Positions 53,794 to 64,000 of a stretch of DNA of 64,000 nt are shown here, in pieces. The notes beneath the pieces were generated by a model that saw nothing but the letters and a program-made list of their open reading frames with translations, did no database searches and was not told the origin of the DNA. The first letter of the stretch is position 1, and each line of letters starts with the position of its first letter. The DNA comes from Trichodelitschia bisporula (Eukaryota; Ascomycota; Dothideomycetes; Phaeotrichales; Phaeotrichaceae): positions 1,081,228-1,145,227 of the forward strand of contig ML996689.1 in assembly GCA_010356995.1 (NCBI GenBank), read 5' to 3'. The translations under genes were made by a program, and so were the position numbers.

Positions 53794-56700
53794 ATGGCTG
53801 CACGCGGAGGAAACTCTGGCAGGACTCCTCGTCGTCATCGCGCTGACGACGAAGAGACACAGAGTCCTTACTCACCTCACAACCGTTCTCGGTCATATGC
53901 TGCGCCAGCGACACCCACTGGCGATCGGGACCCCATCATGAACCCACATCAGCGCGAGCAAGAGCCTGGAATATCGAGGAAAAAGAGTCTCATTCGACCC
54001 GAGCGTAACAGAATCGATCGAGACCATCCCAACTACCACTACCGCAAGCATGCACACGCGCAAGGCATGGCAGTCCAGCCGTCGACGACTGGCAATGATC
54101 CCATCGCGGAGGAAGAGCTTGAAGCTGTAAGGACTTCGGACGGCCGTGACAGGCGGAGATATCAAGGCACCTCTGAGGAGAAATCCGGCTTTGACGACAC
54201 TCCTAGGCGGGAGGGAACTGGGAAGTTGAGGCGTAAAGACCCACAGACGCGCGCAGACGAAGAAGCTCTTCGCAAGCAGGAGCGTGACTCGCTGCGTCCT
54301 CCCAGCATCTGGAATGTCTACTGCGCCATCATCACCTTCTGGGCGCCCAACAAGATTCTGGCGTGCTTCGGGATGCCATCACCGCTTCAGCAGCGTGCCT
54401 GGCGCGAGAAGATGGGCTTGATCAGCTTGATTCTCAGCATCTGTACGGCCGTAGGCTATCTGACCTTCGGCTTCACCCAAACGGTGTGTCCTCCCGGTGC
54501 GGCTCAGCGCATGCGTGTCAACACAGTCGATCGTGGCTTCATGGTGTTCCATGGCAAGGCGGTTGATCTGTCGCGCTCACACCACCCGCTGGCTCGCGGC
54601 GTTCCTGACGGCGCCAACGTTGTGTTCGATCTGGGATGGGGAGGCTGGGACGGGAGCTTTCTCTTCCAGCAAGTCAACGGTGCCTGCAAAGGATTGATCA
54701 ACAAGGTGGAAGGATCGAGTGTGCCGTCGGACTCCGACGGAAACTTGGGCTGGTACTTCCCGTGCCGGCCAATCAAGCAGGACGGCTCCAGCGAGGCGAA
54801 CAACACCACTCCTCTCTACAACGGGTTCCAATGCCACACGTCGAAGTCGTCTCGTCAGGCTTTCTACGCTCTGAGCACCTACGGCGACGTATACTACACG
54901 TGGCAGGATATCAAGAACTCCACTCGCCAGCTGATCGTTTGGGGCAGCGACGTCATCGACCTCAATCTCTTGACCTTCTTCAACACCAGCCAAGTCACCT
55001 ATCCCCCGGAGTTTGACAGCATCCGCAAGAATACTGCGCTTTATGGCCTCGACACCACTAGGATCTTTTCTTCAAGCAAGGACAAGCAGATTGCGCAATG
55101 CATGTCACAGATTGCCAAGGTCGGCACAGTCGACACAGCGACTGTTGGTTGTATTGCGTCCCGCGTGGTGCTGTACACGTCGCTAGGCTTTATCCTGGCG
55201 ATTGTCGGAGCCAAGTTCGTCCTTGCTCTGATTTTTGAGTGGATCCTTTGCAAGAGATTCAATTCCTCCTCGGAGAAAGACTCCTCCCACCGCCAGCGGC
55301 AGCAGCAGATTGAAGAATGGTCTGACGATATCTATCGCCCGGCACCGCGCCTGGCTGAGCCCCCGGCCTACGAGAGGAACAGCAATCGTGGTAGCCGCCT
55401 CTTCCCTCGCACATCGCGCTTCACCAGCCCGTACGCCATGGACGGCTCGCTGAACAAGGGATTGCCAACGACCATGGCGAGCCAGAACACGTCCAACGCG
55501 CGTCTGGTCCCGGGTGCGAGTCTCTACCGCCAGGGCAACCAGAGCCAGGGCACGCTGCCGTCTGATGGTTTCACCACGTTTACGCGGCACACTCATGGCG
55601 ACAGCCGGTCGAGCGTGTTGGACACCGAAGGACCGGGCCCGGCTGGGTTTGTCCACGAGTCTGTTGTGCCGCAGCCCCCGCCTGAGTGGCAGCCGTATGG
55701 CTATCCGCTCGCGCACGCAATCTGTCTCGTTACTGCGTACTCTGAAGGCTACGACGGTATCCGCACCACGCTGGACTCGATCGCGACGACAGACTATCCG
55801 AATAGCCACAAGCTTATTCTCGTTATTTGCGACGGTATGATCAAGGGTCAGGGCGAGAAGTTCACCACGCCCGACATCTGTCTCCGTATGATGAAGGATC
55901 ACTACATTCCCCCGCAAGCTGTTGAGGCGTTTTCGTACGTGGCTGTGGCCAGCGGCTCCAAGCGCCACAACAAGGCTAAGATCTACGCTGGCTTCTACGA
56001 CTACGGCCGTGACTCCAAGATTCCGAACGACAAGCAGGTGCGCGTTCCGATGATGGTCGTAGTTAAGTGTGGTACGGCGGATGAGCAAACGAAGTCGAAG
56101 CCAGGCAATCGTGGCAAGCGCGACAGCCAAATCATCCTCATGTCGTTCCTGCAGAAGGTCATGTTCGACGAGCGCATGACGGAGCTTGAATTTGAGATGT
56201 TCAACGGCATCTGGAATATCACGGGCATGTCACCGGACTTTTATGAGGTCATTCTCATGGTCGACGCTGATACCAAGGTCTTCCCGGACAGCTTGACGCA
56301 TATGATCTCCGCCATGGTCAAGGATCCCGAGATTATGGGCCTGTGCGGCGAGACGAAGATTGCGAACAAGCGCGAGACCTGGGTGACGATGATCCAGGTG
56401 TTTGAGTACTTTATCTCGCATCACTTGTCCAAGTCGTTCGAGTCGGTCTTTGGTGGTGTTACCTGCCTTCCGGGGTGCTTCTGCATGTACCGCATCAAGG
56501 CGCCCAAGGGCGACAAGGGCTACTGGGTGCCGATCCTGTCGAACCCGGACGTCGTGGAGCACTACTCTGAGAATGTGGTCGACACGCTCCACAAGAAGAA
56601 TTTGCTGCTGCTGGGAGAAGATCGGTACCTGTCGACGCTGATGCTGAAGACTTTCCCGAAGCGTAAACAGGTTTTCGTACCGCAAGCCGTGTGCAAGACG

Positions 56701-57410
56701 ACGGTGCCGGACAAGTTCTCGGTTCTGCTCTCGCAGCGCCGCCGCTGGATCAACTCGACGGTGCACAACCTGATGGAGCTGGTGCTGGTGCGCGACCTGT
56801 GCGGAACCTTCTGCTTCAGCATGCAATTCGTCGTGTTCATCGAGCTGGTCGGCACGCTGGTGCTGCCGGCCGCCATCGCCTTCACGCTGTATCTGATCGC
56901 CATCTCGATCAAGGCGGCGATTCTACACACGGACGCGCCGCTCATCCCGCTGATTCTGCTCGCGTTGATCTTGGGTCTACCGGCCATTCTGATCGTCATC
57001 ACGGCACACCGCGTTTCGTATATCGGGTGGATGTTGATATACATCCTCTCGCTGCCGGTGTGGAATTTCATCCTGCCGACGTATGCCTACTGGAAGTTTG
57101 ACGACTTTTCCTGGGGTGATACGCGCAAGACGGATGGGGATACTAAGGGCCATGGGTATGAGGCTGAGGGCGAGTTTGACAGTAGCAAGATCACGATGAA
57201 GCGGTGGAATGACTTTGAGCAAGGTTTGTTTCCTCTTCGGAATTTCGTATTGAATGGGTTGCTAACTTCATTGTCACAGATCGCCGCAACAAGGGCTCCG
57301 GCTGGTCTCAACAGGGCTCGTCGCAAGCGAACTACCCCGCTGCGGCGCCGCAGGTGCACCAACGCGAGCCATCGGGCGGATACTTTGAGCCGTACTACGA
57401 CAACTACTAG
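53794..57410 (+). CDS. Class IV chitin synthase (Chs3/ChsD-like)
   Basis: Polymerises UDP-GlcNAc into chitin at the plasma membrane. Exons 53794-57223 and 57280-57410 give 1186 residues. A long charged cytosolic N-terminus leads to [20 protein letters not shown] and a first membrane span ([20 protein letters not shown]). An extracytoplasmic cytochrome-b5-like region follows ([16 protein letters not shown]), then a second span ([20 protein letters not shown]). The GT2 catalytic domain has VDADTK with Asp824/Asp826, the GEDRYLST acceptor site (Glu942, Asp943), and QRRRW at 981-985; further membrane spans follow ([20 protein letters not shown] on). The small second exon gives a polar tail ending [12 protein letters not shown]. 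If the last intron were retained, a different frame would read on to 57867; splice signals and the tail favour the spliced form. GEDRYL..QRRRW with the b5-like region marks class IV, the class activated by Skt5/Chs4. Confidence 0.95.
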
Positions 57411-60400
57411 TGTGAGGGGTTTTGGGCGGTGCATTACCGGTGATGTCATGGTTGGCGATGTACCACTAACTAGGCGGCAGCATGCTTTGTGCTTGTATTT
57501 TTGCTGTGTTTTACGGGTTATTTTTTCGGGTTGGGAGGTCTTCGCTATGGGATCGGAGCATAGGGCGGTGTTTGTTGAGGGCGCGTTGTGTGTTCAGCGA
57601 CTATGGTCACATCCTACTACTATTGTGTATGTACAGCGCGAAAAAGGTCTTGTAGGTGGGCGAGCGAGTGGCGCCGGCGGATTTGAGGCTTTGCTGGGAG
57701 CACGGTTAGAAAGGTGCGCGATGTCCGAAGTAATGGTAACGCGTAAATATTGCCAATGCTGCTTCATGAGAGTGAGAGTGAGGCTGATGCTGGCTCGAGT
57801 CCGGATGTTGGATACCGTACATCCCTATGCTCGAGTCGCGTGTCCGGTCCGCGTGGCAGCCAGGTGAGCAACCTTGATTCAACGCCCTGAGCACAAAGTG
57901 CACGCTTCGAACGCCACTGAGCCGCATGCCAACCATGATACCGGTACGGCTTACGGATGTATTGAGGCGAGCAAAGAGCCGCAGATACCGCTGCGCTGGC
58001 GAGACACCTACACGGTGCGGGTGCCGGATCGGGACCTCTTCAGGTGGCCGTGGGTCCCAGCGCTCTCCAGCCGTATGTCCTTAATGGTACGCTCAGGCCG
58101 CATGGCCAGCCATATGACCAGACGCATCGCGGTTCCGTCCTGCTGGAATCATTCATCGCGGCAGCACCCGACTTGATAGAAGCCCGGGATAACTGAATGG
58201 AGGAGTTGAGCCGCATGTTGTCGTATGATCGATACAACGCATCCGTCGAGCTAGAGCGCTGCCGACATCGCAGCGTTGGCAAGCTACACGACGTGAGTGC
58301 CGGATCAGGATATGGTCAGGCGCTGAGACGGGCGCATATTGAGACGTACATTCGCCCTCTGGAGTACGGAGCGGTACGCCGTGCACCAAGTACGGACGTT
58401 GTAGAACCCGCCCACGTCTCACACCTACTACTCCGATACCGCAGCGCTGGCAGCATAAACGGCGAATGCCGAATCGGGATATAGTCAGGCGCGGGGACGG
58501 ACGTTCGACGTCTGGAGTACGGAGTGGTACGCCGTGTAGCTAAACATGTGCGTCGTATTACCTGCCCACGTCTCCCACCGCGACGTACTGTCATGTCCTT
58601 CGTCGGCGGTGCAACGCCAGGCGCGTGGTCATCCCTCGCTGGCTGATCCGTTCGCGGCGTTGATTGGCGCGCAGGTGGCGGTGGTCGCAGATGGTGGGAG
58701 CGAGGGCCGGGTAACAGGTCAGTGCGGACTCGGGAATGTACTACGAGGGATATGTCGTCCACCGTCCATCGTCTCCGACACCTAGTTATTACCAACCCCG
58801 TCACCTTCTGCAAGTTCCGCAACGGCGACTCGAGTGCCTGGCAGCGCTCGACAAGGCGCCCGCATACGACGGGTAATCGGATCGGGCAAGGTCAGCGATG
58901 ATGCACAACTACGGATCGAGACGATAGAAAACCCAGCGGCGGAACGCCTTTACGAGTTTTCTTCGCCTGTTGGTCGATGTCGGCGGTCGGTGGCCCGATG
59001 TGGGGTGCGCGCTGGCCGGGCGTCGTCACGAGGCTGAGGGTCCAAGGACCACCCGCAAAAGTTGTGGCTGGGAGTGTGCCGAGAAAGTGGTTAGTGTGGT
59101 GGCCACGACTTTCTCGGGAGGCCCTTGGTCCGTTTAGTGAGGCTCTGGATGTAGAGTGGTCTGTGCGCTACACTCGAGGGCGTCAGGTGGCGGTGCAGAG
59201 GTGGGGCGCAGCGGTGGTGAGAATTGGAATGACGGTTGGTGAGATGCGGCTTGGGTCAGGAACGGGGTGCAGCAGCAAGTATGCGTGGGCTTGTGACTCG
59301 GGTTTCGCGTACCACAGCATGTACAGTGGAGAAGCGGATTCCTGCTGGGTAACTTCTGGTGGACAGTTGTGGTGGAATGGGTTCGGGGTGATTTCATCGC
59401 GCATCGGCGGTGGATCTTTTACCTCGATTCGCTTGTGGTCTGCTTGCATCTGATGGGCCGGGAAAGCGCGCGCATGCGCTTGGTTGCCTCGGGTCGGAGG
59501 GTGGACCGGCTGGGGCGAGGGTGACGCGGGGAGCGACGCCCGGGTTTGCGGGCGGGAGGCGATCGGGTCGAGGGGTGTTCCTGGATCGGGATGGGCACGG
59601 GATGGGGACTATGATCGTGGCGGGGAGAGGGTGGATGGGTTGGAAGCGTTGTGAGATGGAGAGCAGGCAGAGGCTCGAGATGATGAGGCGGTCGTCTAGT
59701 GGGTTGGAGGGTGGACTGGATTGCCTCGATGGATGACTGTGGGACAAGGCAGCCGAGTCGGTCGTGATGAGGTGGAAGGCCATGGGAAGGTAGATAGAGG
59801 AAGGGAGGGCTGGAGATGCTAGGCAGTGGGTTTGCATGTCGTTAGGCAGTGAGTTGTAGAGATTGGCAGATAGTGGAGGTCACCAACCGAACATCGCCGC
59901 CACATGGACCACAAGGCTGGGGCAGTGGAGACACGAACATGCTGTACCGCACTTGATGTTGCTGCCTGAACGCCTTGACTCGTTTGCCAGCGCTTGGTGA
60001 AGAAGTGGCTAGAGAGTGGCTCATGAGTGGCTTGTGGTGAGAGAGGGCCTTACTTCTTTTGCTTCCGTGACCAACATTTTGACTTCAACAACAACAACGT
60101 CAACGACCGCTTCTTCTGCTGTTTAGGCGCTGCTTCACGCTCACACTCCCCTCACGCAACAGCACCACCAGTAAGTACTCTAGTCTCGTATACTGCTACT
60201 TCGGCTCCTACTTCTATACTTCGTAAACGTCGCTCCTTCACGGCTTTGGGTCATCGCACAGCCCTGCACCTTGCGACTTGCCTGCTGCGGCCCTGTGACA
60301 GCTCACCAGCGTGTGCCCACCCACAGCCGACACGAGCCAACGACAACACACTGTGCAGTCCACCTATCACACCTGCCTGCAACGCATGGCCTCGTTCTGA

Positions 60401-60507
60401 TCTTTTGCGAAAACAGATAACCTAATCTCGTCCCCGTCCATCGTTGAAGTCAAAGCCTTGATCGCGACACACTCTCTCGCTCCACTTGAAGGGAGCCGCA
60501 GCCCACC
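57411..60507. other. 3.1 kb without supported gene
   Basis: Chitin synthase 3' region to about 57.7 kb; then DNA with decayed duplications (58.0-58.6 kb); then G-rich plus strand (59.0-59.8 kb). From 60.03 kb a pyrimidine-rich stretch is probably the leader of the J-protein gene (CTTCAACAACAACAACGTC near 60083). No frame shows a recognisable domain. Confidence 0.55.
58255..58585. repeat. Decayed tandem duplication, about 150-167-bp units
   Basis: Three landmarks recur in order. GTGCCGGATCAGGATATGGTCAGGCGC-like sequence is at ~58297 and ~58464, CTGGAGTACGGAGCGGTACGCCGTG at 58359 and 58512, and GCCCACGTCTC at ~58410 and ~58563. A fainter relative of the first landmark (GGTGCCGGATCGGGACC) lies near 58020, suggesting a third, older copy. 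Identity is high within landmarks and lost between them. Confidence 0.7.
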
Positions 60508-63500
60508 ATGGCCAAGGCAGACCCAAAAGTGAACTACTACGCCGTCCTCGAGCTGACTCCCACCGCGGGGACGGAGGATATCAAGAAGCAGTTCCGCAAG
60601 CTTGGTGAGTCTTATGCGGTCGACATTAGCGCCCGATGCTAATGTTATCGTTTGTAGCGCGCTCGTACCACCCTGACCGTAACCCGGGCAAGGAGACGGA
60701 GTATGTTCCCAAGTTCCAGGCCATCCAGGCTGCCCACGAGATTCTCTCCGACCCTCAAGAGCGCGCCAAATATGACGCAGACCGTCGCCGTTTAGGTCTC
60801 AGCTCCAAGACGACCGGTACGAATCGCTATTCAGCCCACTCAGACTTCCCTCCTCCTCCTCGCCGTACAGCGCGTACACAACCTCCTCAACCTCCACCGC
60901 GTGCGAACCCCACACCCCCGCCGACATGGTGGCAGCATACTGCTCCACCACCACCTCCACAAACGCCCAACTCTAGACGCACTGGATACGCGCGGCCAAC
61001 TCAACCCCCGCCGGTACCACCTAGATCGGGACAAGATTCGGCCAAGGCAGCTAGGGATGCGGCAGCTAGAGAGGCAGAGGCAGCCGCACGTGCCTTTCAC
61101 CACTTTACACACATGCCACCCGGTTTCGGTCAGCCGCAGCGGGAACAGTGGTCGGACGAGGAGCCACGGCGTCCGCGCGCATCGTCACGCACGGAGCGGC
61201 CAGAACCGTTTGGCAGTTTCGGTCGGAGTAATACCACGCGGTCTAGTAAGAAGAGCGGGTTCGACCCGAGTACTCCTGGCATCGGAGACTGGGAGCCGCA
61301 GGCACCACGCAGCAGTGCGTACACATCGTACGCGCGACAGAGCACACCCAAGGAGTCACCCCGGAGTCCGAAGCCGCAACAGCCGAGCCCGACTTCCTTT
61401 CCCCCTCCCCCCCCTCCTCCCATACATCCCACCGGCAACCCCTTCCAGACCCGGCCCGAGGATATGCCGTTTACTGATAACATGCCGCGGATGAGCCAGC
61501 CGTACGCCGCGCACCCGTCGGAGAAGTCGTACTTCAAACCGGAGCCTGTGCGGCGGTCGAACACTGTCCGGGAATCGTCGCGACAAGCGTCGTCTCGTGG
61601 ACCTACTCCTACCAAGACCTCTCCGCGGGGACCAACTAACCGTCATCGGAGCGTAAGTCCGCCTCGCAGGGCGTCGGAAACACCCATGTCGCCACGTGGA
61701 CGGACTCCACATGCTCAGCCTGAGGCAAAAAAGCAGTCGTCGGATTCCCGGAGCAACAGTATGGATCCCAACTTCCACCAGAACGAACTTGACAGTGATG
61801 ATCCGGACTCGGATGACTCCTCCCTTAGCGGAACTAACGGCAGCAACGGCTTCAGTGATCCGCCGCGCAAGAAGGCCGAGCCCGGCCAGTTCTGGCGCAA
61901 GACCAAGGCCGCCGGAATGCGATCGATGCCGGAGACGCCCCTTAGTGGCGGAGGTGGAGCGAAGCCCATGTAAGTGACTTTCTCTTCCGTTGCATGTACA
62001 AGTTTGTGTGAGAATGTTGTATGGTGTGTCTGAAGCTGAGTGGCAAAGGGGACAGGAGAGGTCGTATCATATGTGGGCGCAGCAGTGGCCATTTGGGCCT
62101 GAGAGGACGAACATGAAGCACAAGCTGCCAAGCTGGGCTTTTCCTTCATTTGTTACGACAAAGAAGAGCAAGTTTGATGAGCAGGGGAAGCGCGAGGAGC
62201 CTGTTGCGCAGAGAGGGGATGAGTTGAACGGGTTGGTGATAACCGAGTGTGCACATTTCGTCGATTTTGGCTTCCGAACATATATATCTCTCGTCGGGGG
62301 CCATGTACTAACCACGGCTTCCGCAGCTTTGATTTTCCAGGATTCGTGCCTTTTAGCAGCACTGACTTTAAGAGCCGCAGCTCGGAGCATATCAACGCGA
62401 AGTTCGCACCGTCAGAGCAACTGCCCCAGTTCCGTGGCGCAGACTCCTTCGAGCCACCCCCGACTTCGACCCGCCGTCGCGCCAAAGCGTCCCCTACGCG
62501 CCGTGCCTCCCGCACACCAGGTCCTACCAGCTCGCGCGATGGGGGCAAGGACTCAACGGGTCGCAAATCGGTGCCACCCATGGGCACGGGGTACGCGCCG
62601 CCGCCGCAGGTTCCGCCCTTCCCCCCCGAATTCCGCGACCAGAAATTCGACAAAGACCAGTGGAACAACGTAGCAAACCCGAGCATGTTTGCGCCAATGC
62701 CGTTGTTTACCACAAAACCAACTGCCCGCCCCAAGTCACCCACGAAACCGAATTCGGGCGCGAGCCGCCGCTCGAAGACGCCGACTGCTCGCGCGCAGCC
62801 GCCGCCGCCGGCACAGGACGCTAAACATGCGGCTCCGCCGCCGGTGACCGTGTCGGATGAGGATGAAGGTGTTCCGATTGGTGCGGCCTCGCCGCGGGCG
62901 CATCGGCACTTCTCGCCTATTGATGTCGATCCCATGGATATTGACTCCGAGCCCGTAGTCCCGGTTGCACCGCCGAAGATGCAACCCCCTCCGCCCCCCC
63001 CTCCGCCTCCCCCGCAGCCGCCGAAAATGCAACCCCAGGCACCGCCGCAGCAGTTCCCGTTTCCAGCTCAGCAGCAGGCGCAGAGCCAGGCTCAGCAACA
63101 GCAGCCGAGGGATCCGCGCAATGTGTACGTCGAGGCGAGGGCGAGGCCTGAGTGGCATGCTGTGAATAATCAGCCTACCACTTCTGCTGCTGCGAATGGT
63201 ACGGCTGGCACGACTGGCACAGCGAAGACAACGGGCACGAACGGTACCCAGTCGACATCTCGGAATATTGACCTGAACGACCTGCAGGCGCACCTGCGCG
63301 AAGTACGCGACACCCAGCCAGCCTTCTACTTCCCCTCCCGACCCGGCTCTCACCCCTCCAAATCCTTCGTTCCGCGCGCCCCAAGCCTGCCCGTCGCGCC
63401 CGTCCCACCCCCGGTACCTTCGAAAAACATGCCCATCACTCGGAGTGTATGGAGCGCCTTCGTAGCCCTTTTCGCACGGTACATGAGCGAGTGGAATCGG

Positions 63501-63752
63501 TTTGAGACGGTGGTGCAGGGGCACTTTGCCGCACGACTTACGCTGGGGAAGGAGCTGGAGCGGGCGGATGTGCTCAATGCTCAAGGGGAAAGGGCAGAGG
63601 GCGTGGGGGTTGAGAGTTATTTGAAGGGGTTGAGGGAGGATAAGGTGCTGAGGGAGAGGTTTGATGAGGCGAGTCGCAGGCATTTGGGGGCTGTGGAGGA
63701 GTTTGCGGGGGTTAAGGGGAGGGTTAGGGGGGAGGGGTTGGTTGAGGGGTAG
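60508..63752 (+). CDS. J-domain (Hsp40) co-chaperone, large fungal type
   Basis: Stimulates an Hsp70 partner through its J domain. Exons 60508-60604, 60658-61969, 62061-62231 and 62327-63752 give 1001 residues. The J domain fills residues 1-80: NYYAVLELTPTAGTEDIKKQ, RKLARSYHPDRNPGKETEYV with the essential HPD across the first splice, then HEILSDPQERAKYDADRRRL. The rest is mostly disordered (Pro, Ser, Arg; poly-Pro and Gln-Ala runs). Conserved patches are LNGFDFPGFVPFSSTDFKSR, IDLNDLQAHLREVRDTQPAF and a C-terminal helical block (WSAFVALFARYMSEWNRFET, VVQGHFAARLTLGKELERAD). There is no Gly/Phe region or Cys-rich zinc domain, so it is a class C J protein. Exon 3 borders are the least certain; the chosen ones keep frame throughout (phase 2 on both sides). 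Confidence 0.82.
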
Positions 63753-64000
63753 GGGTGTGTGAAGATGAGATTGGGGTACGGTCTTTGATCTTTGGGTTTC
63801 AGCATTGGGCACGAAGATGGAAACTTGTGTGAAGGACTGGGATAGGCTGTTCTGAGCTTTTGCATCAGCATTTTTAGGCTCACGGGCGGTGTTACGGGTT
63901 GTTTCCTCATGTCGGCGTCTGAGAGCATGGGCTGCGTGTGCATATTTCATGGTCAATGGGCGGCGGTTGTACAGCATTCGGATGTCTTTTTACGATGGAT
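63753..64000. other. 3' flank of the J-protein gene
   Basis: 248 bp to the window edge; nothing coding is seen. Confidence 0.5.

Noticed and set aside
55183-56130. 315-codon frame antisense to chitin synthase
   Set aside because: Arg/Val-rich shadow of codon bias; no independent evidence.
57224-57867. Long continuation of the chitin synthase frame
   Set aside because: It depends on keeping an intron with good GT..AG signals. The spliced reading gives a plausible polar tail ending DNY-stop, while the unspliced reading turns into Cys/Arg-rich random sequence.

Overview
The window is nuclear DNA from a filamentous ascomycete (Pezizomycotina). Genes sit on both strands and most carry one to four short introns (about 40-90 bp, GT..AG, several with a CTAAC/CTAAT-type branch point). 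The gene set is typical of that group: class IV chitin synthase, Skt5/Chs4-type activator, Mgr3, fungal Med1, a DysF-domain Mug65/Spo73-like protein, a GH28 endopolygalacturonase and a fungal ankyrin-AAA Clp-like ATPase. The polygalacturonase suggests contact with plant material. Genus and class cannot be fixed from the sequence. Exon borders below were set by reading frame, splice signals and family sequence remembered from other fungi; no alignment was run.

0-9.3 kb: 3' truncated SRAP/HMCES DNA-crosslink sensor (-), Mgr3 mitochondrial TPR protein (+), a large ankyrin-AAA+ protein (-), a doubtful small gene, and a coiled-coil protein with a von Willebrand A domain (+). 9.3-12.9 kb: 3.6 kb without a recognisable gene, ending in the TATA-containing promoter of glutamine synthetase. 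12.9-23 kb: glutamine synthetase (+), a small CxxCGHH protein (-), Mediator subunit Med1 (+), secreted endopolygalacturonase (+), and a Cdt1-like replication licensing factor (-). 24-30.5 kb: a small calcofluor-hypersensitivity-type membrane protein (-), a DysF-domain protein (+), an acidic tandem-repeat protein (+), Dug1-like Cys-Gly dipeptidase (+), and a tRNA-Glu(CTC) with an intron (-).

30.5-35.4 kb is a poorly conserved island beside the tRNA. It has low-complexity open frames, a strong hairpin and a 50-base assembly gap. 35.4-47.4 kb (all -): a WD40-like propeller protein, a Hul4/UBE3A-type HECT ubiquitin ligase, and the SEL1-repeat chitin synthase activator. After 6.4 kb without a gene comes the class IV chitin synthase (+), so the enzyme and its likely activator are divergent neighbours. 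The window closes with a 1001-residue J-domain protein (+).

The genes do not form one pathway. The one clear functional pairing is Skt5/Chs4 with class IV chitin synthase (septum and cell-wall chitin). DNA-replication and damage functions (HMCES, Cdt1), transcription (Med1), nitrogen and glutathione metabolism (glutamine synthetase, Dug1) and protein quality control (ankyrin-AAA, HECT, J protein, Mgr3) are interspersed. Two features run across the window. Many coding strands shift from C-rich at the 5' end to G-rich at the 3' end, and intergenic DNA holds several decayed local duplications.
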